Shown piece by piece: positions 53,584 to 62,958 of a DNA stretch of 64,000 bases (its first letter is position 1; each line of letters starts with the position of its first letter). This DNA is from Roseibium sp. Sym1 (GTDB lineage Bacteria; Pseudomonadota; Alphaproteobacteria; Rhizobiales; Stappiaceae). The notes below the pieces were generated by a model that was given only the letters and a program-made list of their open reading frames with translations, ran no database searches and was not told where the DNA came from. The stretch lies in NCBI RefSeq assembly GCF_027359675.1, contig NZ_CP114786.1, positions 1,054,001 through 1,118,000 of the forward strand, given 5' to 3'. A program made the position numbers and the translations under genes.

Positions 53584-54780
53584 TCAGCCGTTTCCGCGAG
53601 ACGCGGCGGCCTTCACCTGCGTGGTCTCCGTTTCCTGCCCGGCGTCTCCCTGCTGGCCGGTTTCCGGCCGTTTCGGCCGTCTGCGCAGGTCCGGTGTCCG
53701 GACTTCGGTGCGCCGGCGCCGGATCTTCAAACGCTTTATGCGCCTGGGATCCGCGTCCGTCACCTCGAATTCGAATCCGGGCACCTCTTCGGGCACCAGA
53801 AGCAATTCGCCGCGCACGGGCACACGGCCGACCGAGACGTAAAGCAGTCCGCCGAGCGTGTCGACGTCCTCGGAGATCTCGCCGTCATTGAGACTGGTGC
53901 CGAGCACGGTATCGAGGTCCTCGAGCGGCAGGCGCGGATCGGCGATCCAGACCCCTTCGCCCGCGGCAACCAGCATGGCCTCTTCGTCCTCGTCGTGCTC
54001 GTCCTCGATGTCGCCGACGACTTCCTCGACAAGGTCTTCCAGCGACACGAGACCATCGGTGCCGCCGTATTCGTCGATGACCAATGCCATCTGGATCCGG
54101 TCGGCCTGCATCTTCGCCATCAGGTCCGTCGCCGGCATGGACGGCGGCACGAACAGGAGATCCCTGACCAGATCCGTTTCCTTGAGTGTGATCGACAGGT
54201 CAACGCATGACAGGTCGAGATCGGGCATGTTGTGGCCATTGCGGGCCACACCGTTGTGGGAGACGGGTTGCGGGGTGTCCGTTTCCGAACTCTTATCCAC
54301 AGAAGTTGTATTCCGCCCGGACGCACCTTGCGCGGCGATATAGGCCATCAGATCCTTGATGTGAACCATGCCGCGCGGGTCGTCGAGGGTTTCCTCGTAG
54401 ACCGGCATGCGCGAATGACCGCTGTTCTGGAACAGCTCCATGACCCGGCTGAGGCTGGTCGCCAGGTCGACCGCGTCGATATCCGCGCGCGGGATCATGA
54501 CATCGTCGACCCTGAGCTCCCGCAGGCGCAGGATGTTGCCGAGCAACATGCGCTCTTCCGGAGAAAAGGCGGCATCGCCGCCTTCACGGGCGAGTTCGTC
54601 TTCCAGATTCTCGCGCAGGCTCGAGGACTGGCGTCCCAAGCGCAACATGCGTTTGAGCTGATTGAGAAAGGCCGCAGACCGCTGCGGCTTCATCTGTTGC
54701 GGGTCTTCCCCGTCCTGAGACTGCCCGGAGGAAGCGGCCTTTTCGCCACTTGCCGGACTTTGCGGTTCAACTGCGTTCAT
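53584..54780 (-). CDS. CorC/HlyC-type CBS-domain protein
   Basis: 398 residues. An N-terminal polar stretch (about 60 residues, Ser/Gln/Glu-rich) precedes the family start [20 protein letters not shown]; two CBS motifs follow ([40 protein letters not shown]), then the C-terminal CorC_HlyC domain ([20 protein letters not shown]). No DUF21 membrane part is present. E. coli YbeX is the counterpart, implicated in ribosome metabolism and magnesium/cobalt efflux. Genes miaB-phoH-ybeY-corC-lnt are in the same order. Confidence 0.93.
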   Translation of the reverse strand: MNAVEPQSPASGEKAASSGQSQDGEDPQQMKPQRSAAFLNQLKRMLRLGRQSSSLRENLEDELAREGGDAAFSPEERMLLGNILRLRELRVDDVMIPRADIDAVDLATSLSRVMELFQNSGHSRMPVYEETLDDPRGMVHIKDLMAYIAAQGASGRNTTSVDKSSETDTPQPVSHNGVARNGHNMPDLDLSCVDLSITLKETDLVRDLLFVPPSMPATDLMAKMQADRIQMALVIDEYGGTDGLVSLEDLVEEVVGDIEDEHDEDEEAMLVAAGEGVWIADPRLPLEDLDTVLGTSLNDGEISEDVDTLGGLLYVSVGRVPVRGELLLVPEEVPGFEFEVTDADPRRIKRLKIRRRRTEVRTPDLRRRPKRPETGQQGDAGQETETTQVKAAASRGNG

Positions 54781-54818
54781 TATCCATCAATCAAGAAGGT
54801 CTTGTCACATGATGCCAC

Positions 54819-55331
54819 TTAACGGCCGTCCGCCACAAGTGGCCTGTCCGCGTAAGGGTCGTCTATGCCTATAGAGGCCAATATGGCTTTCTCAAGGCTC
54901 TCCATCAGTTCTGCCTCATCATTATCCTGATGATCATAGTCAAAAAGATGAAGCAAACCATGAACAATCAGATGGGAAACGTGATCAGAGAATTCAATTC
55001 CCATTTCCTCCGCCTCCCGGAGAACGGTTTCGTGGGCAAACACGATATCGCCGAGCAAGGGACCATAGACATCCCCCTGGGGATCGCTTCCCGGGAAGGA
55101 AAGCACATTCGTCGGCTTGTCCTTTTCCCGCCATTCCCGGTTCAGCTTGCGGATCGCCGCGTCGTCGGTGAACAGCAGCGACACCTCGGTGTTGTCGAGC
55201 ACTTCCAGCTCGGCGACCGAAAAGGCCGCGGAAATGGCGCGTTCCGCCAAAATCACGAGAACGGCCTCGTCCCAGGCGCCTGCCTCGATCGACAGGTCGA
55301 TCTGGAAACCGTCCGGCAAGATGTCAGGCAT
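54819..55331 (-). CDS. ybeY: rRNA maturation endoribonuclease YbeY
   Basis: 170 residues. The zinc-binding motif is LIVHGLLHLFDYDHQDNDEA, with Phe where many homologues have Gly. NREWREKDKPTNVLSFPG and GDIVFAHETVLREAEEMG are also family-specific. YbeY acts in 16S rRNA 3' processing and ribosome quality control. 15 bp after phoH and 38 bp before corC, so cotranscribed. Confidence 0.97.
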   Translation of the reverse strand: MPDILPDGFQIDLSIEAGAWDEAVLVILAERAISAAFSVAELEVLDNTEVSLLFTDDAAIRKLNREWREKDKPTNVLSFPGSDPQGDVYGPLLGDIVFAHETVLREAEEMGIEFSDHVSHLIVHGLLHLFDYDHQDNDEAELMESLEKAILASIGIDDPYADRPLVADGR

Positions 55332-55346
55332 GGCAACCGGTCCGCT

Positions 55347-56480
55347 TCACGAAACAGCCCTTTCGCGTGGCCGCGGCGGCGTGTCATCCAGATCCGCGCC
55401 GCGCTGACGCTCGTTGAAGCGCCGTTCACGGGCGACGGCCTCCTCGCGCGAGGCATTGTCATAGGCGGTCACGATCCGGCCAACCAGCTCATGGCGGACA
55501 ACGTCGGTCTCGTTGAAACGGATATGAGCGACATCCTGAATGTCCGTCAGCAGGCCGAGCGCCTCCCGCAGGCCCGACTTCTGGCCGGACGGCAGGTCGA
55601 TCTGGCTCGGGTCGCCGGTCACGATCATCTTGGAGCCTTCGCCGAGACGGGTCAGGAACATCTTCATCTGCATGGAAGTGGTGTTCTGCGCCTCGTCGAG
55701 CAGGACCACGGCGTTGGACAGGGTGCGGCCGCGCATGAAGGCCAGCGGCGCCACCTCGATCATGCCGGATTGCAGGCCGCGATCGACCTTTTCCGCCGGC
55801 ATCATTTCGTAAAGCGCATCGTAGATCGGCCGCAGGTACGGATCGACCTTGTCCTTCATCTCCCCCGGAAGAAAGCCGAGCCTCTCGCCGGCCTCGACAG
55901 CCGGGCGCGACAGGATCAGCCGCGCGACATCACCGCGTTCCAGAAGTGCCGCGGCATAGGCCACCGCCAGGAAGGTCTTTCCGGTCCCCGCCGGTCCGGT
56001 GCCGAAAATCAGGTCTGCCCGGTCCATCGAGCGGATATAGGCGTCCTGGGTCGGCGTGCGCGCGACGATCGTCTTGCGCCGTGTGGCGATCTGGGCAAAG
56101 GCCAGCCGCGATTTCGGTTCGAGGGTCGGCAGCGGAAGCTGCGCTTCGGCCGCGGCCGCCATGCGCAGGGCTCCGTCGACATCGCCGGGATGGATTTCCT
56201 GACCCTGCAACAGCCGCTGGTACATGGCCTCGAGCGCCGTGCGCGCCTGGGCGCAGGCGGCCTGGCTGCCTTTCAGGGTGACCTGGTTGCCGCGCGCGAT
56301 CGCATCGACCCCGAGCCGCTGCTCGATCAGCGCCAGGTTCTGGTCGAACTGGCCGAAAAGGTCGCCGATCAGCCTGTTGTCTTCAAAAGCAAGCACAATA
56401 TGGGTCAGGTCGGTGGCCGAATTGGCGGCAGAAGAGGTGTCCGAAGGCTTGCGGGAAGAAGATTGGCTGTCGCGCGTCAA
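55347..56480 (-). CDS. PhoH family protein (YbeZ-like ATPase)
   Basis: 377 residues from TTG 56480. Evidence for TTG: AGGAG lies seven bases upstream, it is 16 bp past the miaB stop, and the ATG at 56561 would overlap miaB by 65 bp and add a basic stretch unlike the family. LIFGTGPAGTGKTFLAVAYA is Walker A; VVLLDEAQNTTSMQMKMFLT and VTGDPSQIDLPSGQKSGLRE follow. It partners YbeY in ribosome biogenesis in other bacteria. Confidence 0.94.
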   Translation of the reverse strand: MTRDSQSSSRKPSDTSSAANSATDLTHIVLAFEDNRLIGDLFGQFDQNLALIEQRLGVDAIARGNQVTLKGSQAACAQARTALEAMYQRLLQGQEIHPGDVDGALRMAAAAEAQLPLPTLEPKSRLAFAQIATRRKTIVARTPTQDAYIRSMDRADLIFGTGPAGTGKTFLAVAYAAALLERGDVARLILSRPAVEAGERLGFLPGEMKDKVDPYLRPIYDALYEMMPAEKVDRGLQSGMIEVAPLAFMRGRTLSNAVVLLDEAQNTTSMQMKMFLTRLGEGSKMIVTGDPSQIDLPSGQKSGLREALGLLTDIQDVAHIRFNETDVVRHELVGRIVTAYDNASREEAVARERRFNERQRGADLDDTPPRPRERAVS

Positions 56481-56496
56481 ATGACGTCTCCTGTGG

Positions 56497-57975
56497 TCAA
56501 CCGGCCTGGTGTGCCGGAACCGGCGCGGCTCCGGCCATCTGGGGATTATCTTGCCCCGCAATCAGCCGCCCGAACAGCGAATTGGACCCGATGTCAACGA
56601 TTTCCACCGCTTGTATGCTGCCGATCAGGCTTTCCGGCGCATCCAGCTGCACGGGCTGCAACCAGGGCGACTTGCCGACCAGCTGGCCGGGATTGCGGCC
56701 CTTCTTTTCCAGAAGGACGTCGCAGGTCATGCCGCGCCGGGACGCGTTGAAGGCTTTCTGCTGGTCGCTGACGAGCGCCTGAAGCTGGGCGAGCCGGGCC
56801 GATTTCACGTCTTCGGGCACCTGGTCGTCCATGGTTGCCCCCGGCGTGCCCGGGCGCTGGCTGTACTTGAAGGAAAAGGCCGAGCCGTATTCGACCCGGC
56901 GGATCAGGTCCATCGTGTCTTCGAAATCCCGGTCGGTCTCGCCCGGAAAGCCGACAATGAAGTCGCCGGACAGGGCAATGTCCGGCGCGGCCGCCCGGAT
57001 ACGGTCGATCAGACGGAAGTAGTCTTCACGTGTGTGACGCCGGTTCATCGCCTTGAGGATCTTGTCCGAGCCCGACTGCACCGGCAGGTGCAGATAGGGC
57101 ATTAGGCTCTTCAGTTCCGCATGCGCGGCGATCAGGTCGTCATCCATGTCGCGCGGGTGGCTGGTGGTGTAGCGCAACCGGTCGAGCCCGTCGATTTCGG
57201 CAAGGCGGCGCAACAGCCGGCCAAGGCCCCAGGTCGCGCCGTCGGCCGCTTCGCCGTGATAGGCATTGACGTTTTGGCCGAGCAGCGTGACCTCGCGCAC
57301 GCCGGCGGCGGCCATACGCCCGGCTTCCTCGACGATCTGGGACACCGGGCGGGAGACTTCCGCACCACGGGTATAGGGCACCACACAGAAGGTGCAGAAC
57401 TTGTCGCAGCCCTCCTGGACGGTCAGAAACGCGGACGGTGCACGCTTCATCGCCGGCTTTTCAGCCCTTTCGGACAGATGATCGAATTTCGCGTCGATGT
57501 CGAATTCGGTCTCGACGACCTTCTTGCCCTGACGCGCCTTTTCCAGCAGCGAGGGCAGCTGGTGATAGCTCTGCGGCCCGACGACCAGGTCGACGATGGG
57601 CGCGCGGCGCGAGATTTCCTCGCCCTCGGCCTGCGCGACGCAGCCGGCAACGCCGACCATCATGTCCCTGCCGGACTTCGCCCGCTCCTGCTTGACCTTG
57701 CGGATGCGGCCGAGCTCGGAATAGACCTTCTCCGCAGCCTTTTCCCGGATATGGCAGGTGTTCAGGATGACAAGGTCCGCATCGTCGAGGTCCTCGGTGG
57801 CCTCGAAACCTTCGGGTGCAAGCACGTCGGTCATGCGCTCGCTGTCATAGACATTCATCTGGCAGCCATAGGTGCGCACGAACACCTTGCGCAGATTGCC
57901 CTTGGCGCCCGACGGTTCTGCTGTGGCGTCAGCTGACGGGATCGTTTGTTGTTCCTGTTCCGGGCGGCTTGTCAT
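56497..57975 (-). CDS. miaB: tRNA-2-methylthio-N6-dimethylallyladenosine synthase
   Basis: Radical SAM methylthiotransferase acting on A37 of tRNA. 492 residues. The N-terminal cluster ligands are [18 protein letters not shown] and GVAGCVAQ; the radical SAM triad is [17 protein letters not shown] (CxxxCxxC). A TRAM domain lies near the C-terminus ([20 protein letters not shown]). Starts [20 protein letters not shown]. Upstream of phoH in the conserved group; 125 bp after plsC. Confidence 0.97.
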   Translation of the reverse strand: MTSRPEQEQQTIPSADATAEPSGAKGNLRKVFVRTYGCQMNVYDSERMTDVLAPEGFEATEDLDDADLVILNTCHIREKAAEKVYSELGRIRKVKQERAKSGRDMMVGVAGCVAQAEGEEISRRAPIVDLVVGPQSYHQLPSLLEKARQGKKVVETEFDIDAKFDHLSERAEKPAMKRAPSAFLTVQEGCDKFCTFCVVPYTRGAEVSRPVSQIVEEAGRMAAAGVREVTLLGQNVNAYHGEAADGATWGLGRLLRRLAEIDGLDRLRYTTSHPRDMDDDLIAAHAELKSLMPYLHLPVQSGSDKILKAMNRRHTREDYFRLIDRIRAAAPDIALSGDFIVGFPGETDRDFEDTMDLIRRVEYGSAFSFKYSQRPGTPGATMDDQVPEDVKSARLAQLQALVSDQQKAFNASRRGMTCDVLLEKKGRNPGQLVGKSPWLQPVQLDAPESLIGSIQAVEIVDIGSNSLFGRLIAGQDNPQMAGAAPVPAHQAG

Positions 57976-58100
57976 TCGCTCCTCGTGGCCTTCTGTCGGC
58001 CGGCATGTCCTGGGTCTTTGGGCCGCGGACGGAGTTTCTCCTGTCCACCAACCGCCTTGACACCCGCCTCTGCGGGTCCGGCGGCAGGCACCTTGAAAAT

Positions 58101-58967
58101 TCAGGCGCCAGCTTTAGCGGTTTTTTCAGCGTTTGAGAAGAACTCGAACGGCTCTAAATCGCTGATTTCTTGGCTTTCGACGGTCTTTTGCATCAACGAG
58201 GCGATCGTCATGGCGCGGACATCGGCCTCGAGCCGGCGCGTGAGGGCCTTGCGGTCCGTACCGCTGCCGACCAGGACCGGCTCTCCCCAGCGCACGACGA
58301 CATCGAGTGCGCCCCGGCTGAAGATGCCCCACAGGTGACCTGCCAACTCCATGTCGCCATACCAGGCCACATGCGGGCGGTGCGCCCGTCCCATGGGCAG
58401 GCCGTAGAACCCCTGATAGGCCACGGACAGCGGCTGGACCCAGACCTGGCCGGTCTCCTGACCGCCCACGGCCCGGGTTGCCGCGCCCAAAAGCGCGGAG
58501 CGGAACGGCAACACGCAATTGCCGTCGTTGGACGTGCCTTCGGCGAACAAAACCATGGCATCGCCGACCGCCATGCGCTGCGCGATCGTGTCGGCGACCT
58601 GCGCGGTTTCGGTGCGCCGTGTCCGGTTGACGAACACCGTGCGCTGCAGTTTCGCGAACAGGCCGAAGACCGGCCAGCCGGAGACTTCCGACTTGGCGAT
58701 AAAGGACAGCGGCATCAGCGAACCGACTACGGTGATGTCCACCCAGGAGGCATGATTGGAGGCAATCAGAAGAGGCCGGTCGGCCGCGGGATTGCCGATC
58801 TGGCGGATCTTGATACCGACCAGCCGGGTGGCGATGCGGTGCCAGATAAGCGGCAGATGCCGCTGGACGGGAAGCTTCAGCTTGACCGCGACCCACTGCA
58901 ACGGGATCAGCACCAGCGAGACCAGCGTCAGGACAAAAACAAGCACTCCGGCCTTGAGGTTAGCCAT
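58101..58967 (-). CDS. plsC: 1-acyl-sn-glycerol-3-phosphate acyltransferase
   Basis: Second acylation in phospholipid synthesis, at the inner membrane. 288 residues from ATG 58967; the N-terminus is a membrane anchor ([20 protein letters not shown]). [17 protein letters not shown] contains HX4D, and [20 protein letters not shown] the EGT block. The first 8 bp overlap the end of the mur gene, indicating translational coupling. A frame opening at 59015 adds 16 residues inside mur and is not preferred. Confidence 0.94.
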   Translation of the reverse strand: MANLKAGVLVFVLTLVSLVLIPLQWVAVKLKLPVQRHLPLIWHRIATRLVGIKIRQIGNPAADRPLLIASNHASWVDITVVGSLMPLSFIAKSEVSGWPVFGLFAKLQRTVFVNRTRRTETAQVADTIAQRMAVGDAMVLFAEGTSNDGNCVLPFRSALLGAATRAVGGQETGQVWVQPLSVAYQGFYGLPMGRAHRPHVAWYGDMELAGHLWGIFSRGALDVVVRWGEPVLVGSGTDRKALTRRLEADVRAMTIASLMQKTVESQEISDLEPFEFFSNAEKTAKAGA

Positions 58968-59409
58968 CGCCCTTTTCGTCCTTCGCCGGATCCAGGGGAA
59001 CTCCATAGAGTTCAAGCCGGTGATCGACCAGCTTGTAGCCCAGCTTGCGGGCGATGAAATCCTGCAGGGCTTCGATTTCCTCGTTGCGGAATTCGATCAC
59101 CTGTCCCGACCTGAGGTCTATGAGATGATCGTGATGCTCGTCCGGTACGGTTTCGTAGCGGGAGCGGCCGTCGCGAAAATCGTGCCGCTCTATCATGCCG
59201 GCATCCTCGAACAGTTTCACCGTGCGGTAGACGGTGGAAATCGAGATTCCCGGATCGATGGCAACGGACCGGCGGTAGAGCTCCTCGACATCGGGGTGCT
59301 CATCGGAGGCTTCCTCGATGACGGAGGCAATGACCCGGCGCTGTTCGGTCATGCGCATGCCCTTGGCAATGCACATGTCCGTTAGCGACGTTTGCTTTTC
59401 TTCCGTCAT
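58960..59409 (-). CDS. mur: Fur-family metalloregulator, Mur type
   Basis: 149 residues. Winged helix: GMRMTEQRRVIASVIEEASD, HPDVEELYRRSVAIDPGISI, STVYRTVKLFEDAGMIERHD. The metal-binding HHDH is in DEHHDHLIDLRSGQVIEFRN. Canonical Fur has two Cys there (LICLDCG); here they are Asp and Ser, so there is no structural CxxC zinc site, as in rhizobial Mur. In those bacteria it represses manganese uptake genes. It overlaps plsC by 8 bp and is 43 bp after rimI. Confidence 0.9.
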   Translation of the reverse strand: MTEEKQTSLTDMCIAKGMRMTEQRRVIASVIEEASDEHPDVEELYRRSVAIDPGISISTVYRTVKLFEDAGMIERHDFRDGRSRYETVPDEHHDHLIDLRSGQVIEFRNEEIEALQDFIARKLGYKLVDHRLELYGVPLDPAKDEKGDG

Positions 59410-59452
59410 CTGTCAGTCGTCCGTAGCCTGGTTCGTGTCCGCCGCTAAGCGC

Positions 59453-59941
59453 TTAGCGAAGATCGATCCGCATGACAAGCGCCGTGCCGTCTCCGCCACT
59501 GTCGCCGTAATAGCCCTTGCGCTTGCCCACTTCCTTGAAGCCAAGGCTGCGATAGAGCAGCAGCGCGGACTCGTTGGCCGCATCGACTTCAAGGAACAGG
59601 GACCGGCAGCGCTCACCGTAAAGGCGGAACAAGGCAGCCTCCATCAGCTTCTTTCCGATGCCCCGGCCGCGCTGGCGCGGATGGACGGCAATCGTGATCA
59701 CCTCGGCCTCATCCGCCGCTGTTCTGGTAATGAGAAACCCCAACGGAGCGCGCGTACCATAGGGACTGGACCGGCGCGCCACCAGGATGGTGGTGCCGTC
59801 CTGCGCCTTCATGCGCGCGAATTCCTCGATGTTCCAGTTATGCTTGAAAGACGCGTCGTGGATTTCGGCTATCTTCGGCAGATCCTCGTCCAGCGCCTCT
59901 TCAATCACGGGCGGCTGGGTCCAGAACCACCAAAAGCTCAT
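59453..59941 (-). CDS. rimI: Ribosomal protein alanine N-acetyltransferase-like GNAT enzyme
   Basis: 162 residues. The acetyl-CoA site is ITIAVHPRQRGRGIGKKLME (R/Q-x-x-G-x-G/A), followed by LFLEVDAANESALLLYRSLG and FKEVGKRKGYYGDSG. RimI acetylates S18 in E. coli; the same position next to tsaB is common. Overlaps tsaB by 4 bp. The N-terminus (MSFWWFWTQPP) is unusually Trp-rich. Confidence 0.92.
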   Translation of the reverse strand: MSFWWFWTQPPVIEEALDEDLPKIAEIHDASFKHNWNIEEFARMKAQDGTTILVARRSSPYGTRAPLGFLITRTAADEAEVITIAVHPRQRGRGIGKKLMEAALFRLYGERCRSLFLEVDAANESALLLYRSLGFKEVGKRKGYYGDSGGDGTALVMRIDLR

Positions 59942-60615
59942 TGCCGTTCAATCCTTCCCTTGGTCTGCGGCGTCGCGTCGGGTGGCCGCAGATAGAGCGG
60001 AGAAGGGGAAGACCTTGCCGGATCGGCGGTGATCCCGAGTTCCGCGACATCCCGAATACAGGGGAAGCCGCTACGGGACAAGATCCGCGCCTCCTCGAAG
60101 CCGCATTCCCTGGCAACTTTCTCCGCTGCCGATCCCGCCAATCTTATTGTGCCGGGAAGGGTTGCCGCAAGGTCGGAAAGGGTGCGCACACCTGCCTCTC
60201 CGGCAGGTGCACCGTTGGCGTCGAACATCTGGCAATAGACCTCGTCGCCCTTGCCCGGCAGGGCGACCAGCACCGGCCCGTCGGCATCCCTGGGCGCCGC
60301 GGCATGCGCGATCGCGGCCAGCGTGGTCACGCCGACGACCGGTTTTCCCAGCACCAGGCCAAAGCCGCGGGCAACCGAGAGGCCGACGCGCAGACCGGTG
60401 AAACTGCCCGGCCCCACCGTGACCGCGACCCGGTCGAGTTCGGAAAAGGCGGTTGAGCTTTCGGCCATGACCTCGCCGATCATGTCCATCAGGCGTTCGG
60501 CGTGACCGCGTCCGATTTCCTCGCCACAGGCCTCGTAGCAGGCGGTCTCGGCACCGTCGTCGAAAACGGCGGCGGCGCAATTGGCAAGGGCAGTGTCTAT
60601 GGCTAGGACGCGCAT
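59938..60615 (-). CDS. tsaB: tRNA threonylcarbamoyladenosine biosynthesis protein TsaB
   Basis: 225 residues, an ASKHA-fold partner of TsaD/TsaE in t6A37 synthesis. MRVLAIDTALANCAAAVFDD, GHAERLMDMIGEVMAE and VGPGSFTGLRVGLSVARGFG are diagnostic. TsaB itself lacks catalytic metal ligands. Starts the tsaB-rimI-mur-plsC group; a terminator at 60739-60771 separates it from nifU. Confidence 0.96.
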   Translation of the reverse strand: MRVLAIDTALANCAAAVFDDGAETACYEACGEEIGRGHAERLMDMIGEVMAESSTAFSELDRVAVTVGPGSFTGLRVGLSVARGFGLVLGKPVVGVTTLAAIAHAAAPRDADGPVLVALPGKGDEVYCQMFDANGAPAGEAGVRTLSDLAATLPGTIRLAGSAAEKVARECGFEEARILSRSGFPCIRDVAELGITADPARSSPSPLYLRPPDATPQTKGRIERQ

Positions 60616-60738
60616 TCCGGTTTGGCTCTAGGGTTTTTCTCCACACTGCCACTACCCCGCGACGCCGCATGTGTCGAGCGGGGCTTTGGACCTAAGTCCA
60701 AAGGGGGGCTTGCCTTCCACAGGGAATGGGAGTCGAAA

Positions 60739-60771
60739 ATATAAAAGGCCCGGCAACATGGCCGGGCCTTT
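60739..60771 (-). terminator. Rho-independent terminator of the NifU-like gene
   Basis: Perfect repeat AAAGGCCCGGC / GCCGGGCCTTT around a 6-base loop, with TATATTTTC on the minus strand after it. It lies 24 bp after the stop at 60795. Confidence 0.9.
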
Positions 60772-60794
60772 GAAATTCTTGAAGAAGTTGCCGA

Positions 60795-61352
60795 TCAAAT
60801 CGGGCGGACTTCCTCGACTTCCGGCACGAAATGGCGCAGCAGGTTCTGGATGCCGTGCTGGAGGGTGGCCGTGGAGGACGGACAGCCGGCGCAGGCGCCG
60901 CGCATGGACAGGTAGACCACGCCTTCCTTGAAGCCCTTGAACGTGATGTCGCCGCCGTCCTGGGCAACCGCCGGACGAACCCGGGTCTCGAGCAGTTCCT
61001 TGATGGTATCGACCGTCTGCTGGTCGCCCGCCTCGAAGAATTCACCTTCCTCGATATCTTCCGACTGTCCCGCCGACATGACCGGCTGGCCGGACATGAA
61101 CTGTTCCATGATGACACCGAGAATGGCCGGCTTCATGTGCTGCCAGTCGGTGTCGTCCTTGGTGACGGTCACGAAGTCATGACCGAAGAACACGGCCACC
61201 ACGCCGGGCACATCGAACAGTTTTTCTGCGAGCGGCGACACGCCGGCATCGGCCCTGGAACGGAAATCATAGGTGCCTTCCGGCAGGACAACCCGTCCCG
61301 GCAGGAATTTCAGCGTGGCCGGGTTCGGTGTGGCTTCCGTCTGAATAAACAT
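60795..61352 (-). CDS. NifU-family Fe-S scaffold protein (N-terminal Scaffold_NFU domain)
   Basis: 185 residues from ATG 61352. The N-terminal Nfu domain (MFIQTEATPNPATLKFLPGR, FFGHDFVTVTKDDTDWQHMK) precedes the NifU-C domain with the cluster ligands in GACAGCPSSTATLQHGIQNL (CxxC). This NfuA-like layout carries Fe-S clusters to target proteins. A frame opening at 61424 adds 24 basic residues and is not preferred. Single gene with a terminator. Confidence 0.95.
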   Translation of the reverse strand: MFIQTEATPNPATLKFLPGRVVLPEGTYDFRSRADAGVSPLAEKLFDVPGVVAVFFGHDFVTVTKDDTDWQHMKPAILGVIMEQFMSGQPVMSAGQSEDIEEGEFFEAGDQQTVDTIKELLETRVRPAVAQDGGDITFKGFKEGVVYLSMRGACAGCPSSTATLQHGIQNLLRHFVPEVEEVRPI

Positions 61353-61542
61353 GTGTCTTGTCCTTGCGCTTGTTCGCGCCCAGTTGTCTGTCGGCCGTGC
61401 TTTGCGCCTCTCCACAAATCGCAAAACACCGATGGGTTCTTCTACCCCATTCCACCGCAGTTTGGAACCGTTAAAAACTAGATAGGTGCGGTTCGCGTCC
61501 GGTCAAGCCGGCATGCCGGAACAGCTTCCGCCCGGCGCCCGC

Positions 61543-62046
61543 CTATGCCAGGGCATCGATGCTGTCGTCGTCCAGATTGCCGGGCACGATCGTGACGGGA
61601 ATCGGGAAGGTCCCCGCAGATTTGCCCGCAATGGAGGAGACAAGGGGTCCCGGGCCTTCCGAGCCGGTGCTCGCGGCCAGGATCAGGATTGCGATGTCGG
61701 CATCGGCCTCGATCAACTCCAGGATTTCCTCGGAATTCGTTCCCTCCCGGATCACCGTCTCCGGTTCGGTGCGGGCCACGGAACGGACCCGCTCAGCCGC
61801 CTTTGCGAGAGCGGCCTCCGCCTCCTCCCGGGCTTCCGCCCGCATGATGTCCTCGACCCCCAGCCAATGCTGGAAATCTCCGGGCGCGATCACGAAGACC
61901 AGTGTCACCACACCTCCCGTGCGCGCCGCCCGTTTTGCCGCATAAACGATCGCCCGATCACATTCAGGCGTTTCGTCGACCACGACCAGAAACTTCCGGC
62001 GGTGGCCTTCCTCGTTGCTTTTTCGAATGGCTACCATGGGACGCAT
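61543..62046 (-). CDS. Universal stress protein (UspA-like)
   Basis: 167 residues from ATG 62046 (an alternative ATG is at 62037; the frame itself opens at 62073). KFLVVVDETPECDRAIVYAA is the Usp first strand and helix. The end has GPLVSSIAGKSAGTFPIPVT, where G-x2-G-x9-G(S/T) would bind ATP; the pattern here is incomplete, so nucleotide binding is doubtful. Single gene, 190 bp upstream of nifU. Confidence 0.85.
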   Translation of the reverse strand: MRPMVAIRKSNEEGHRRKFLVVVDETPECDRAIVYAAKRAARTGGVVTLVFVIAPGDFQHWLGVEDIMRAEAREEAEAALAKAAERVRSVARTEPETVIREGTNSEEILELIEADADIAILILAASTGSEGPGPLVSSIAGKSAGTFPIPVTIVPGNLDDDSIDALA

Positions 62047-62173
62047 GCTGCCACCGGCCCGCGCACTCCGCAAGCGGCGAATTTGTCTCCCGTGGCAGTG
62101 CGGCCCCGGCCCGGCCCCTTCAGTTCTGTGATAGGTTTAAGGCTGCATTAAGCGGGTCGTCGGACACTGGGAC

Positions 62174-62941
62174 ATGCGCAAACTCGACTGGTCGGCAAGA
62201 GGGCGTGCGCGCGTTTACGCCCTGACGGTTCTGGGCACTGCGGTCTGCATCGCGGTTGCCTTCGTCGTTGACAGTTTTTCCTTTGAAACCTGGACCTGGC
62301 GGTGGGGCAGCGACCCGCACAACAATGTCATCATTCCGCTGCTGCTGGCCCCGCTCTTCTTCTATCTGCTCTTGAACAAGATGCGGCAATTGTCCATTGC
62401 CCATCATGAGCTTGCGCATCTTGCCGCAACCGACAGCCTGACGTCGCTGCTCAACCGGCGCGCCTTCACCGAAGTCGTCGAAGGCTACATCCAGAAAATG
62501 GCGGCGAGCAGCAAGCGGCAAACCGACGCGTTGCTGGTCATCGATGTCGACCATTTCAAGGCAATCAACGACCATTTCGGCCATGATATCGGTGACGAGG
62601 CCCTGAAACAGATTGCCGACGCGATCTGCGCCGGTCTTAAGGAGCCCGATCTGGCGGGACGACTGGGCGGCGAGGAGTTCGGTGTGTTTCTGACCACGAA
62701 AACGCCTGAGCGCGTCGCTGCCACGGCCGAACAGATGCGCCTTTGCGTACGCGACATCGCGTTCGCGCCCGACGGCTCCAACCACCGGCTCACAATCAGC
62801 ATCGGTGGTGTCATATTCGATGATTGCCCGACGTTCCAGGAGCTTTACAGACAGGCGGACGAGCAGCTCTATTTCGCCAAGCGCAGCGGCCGGGACCGGG
62901 TCAAACTCAGCAGCCGCCACCCCGCCTCCAGGCCGGCCTGA
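62174..62941 (+). CDS. Small membrane diguanylate cyclase
   Basis: 255 residues. Two transmembrane helices (17-37 and about 53-72) followed directly by a GGDEF domain: ATDSLTSLLNRRAFTEVVEG, DVDHFKAINDHFGHDIGDEA and RLGGEEFGVFLT (about 164). The signature is GGEEF, a catalytically competent variant. The five-residue-upstream I-site is KEPD rather than RxxD, so product inhibition is not expected. Divergent from the Usp gene, convergent with hslU. Confidence 0.9.
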   Translation: MRKLDWSARGRARVYALTVLGTAVCIAVAFVVDSFSFETWTWRWGSDPHNNVIIPLLLAPLFFYLLLNKMRQLSIAHHELAHLAATDSLTSLLNRRAFTEVVEGYIQKMAASSKRQTDALLVIDVDHFKAINDHFGHDIGDEALKQIADAICAGLKEPDLAGRLGGEEFGVFLTTKTPERVAATAEQMRLCVRDIAFAPDGSNHRLTISIGGVIFDDCPTFQELYRQADEQLYFAKRSGRDRVKLSSRHPASRPA

Positions 62942-62958
62942 AGGCGGGAGATACGGCC

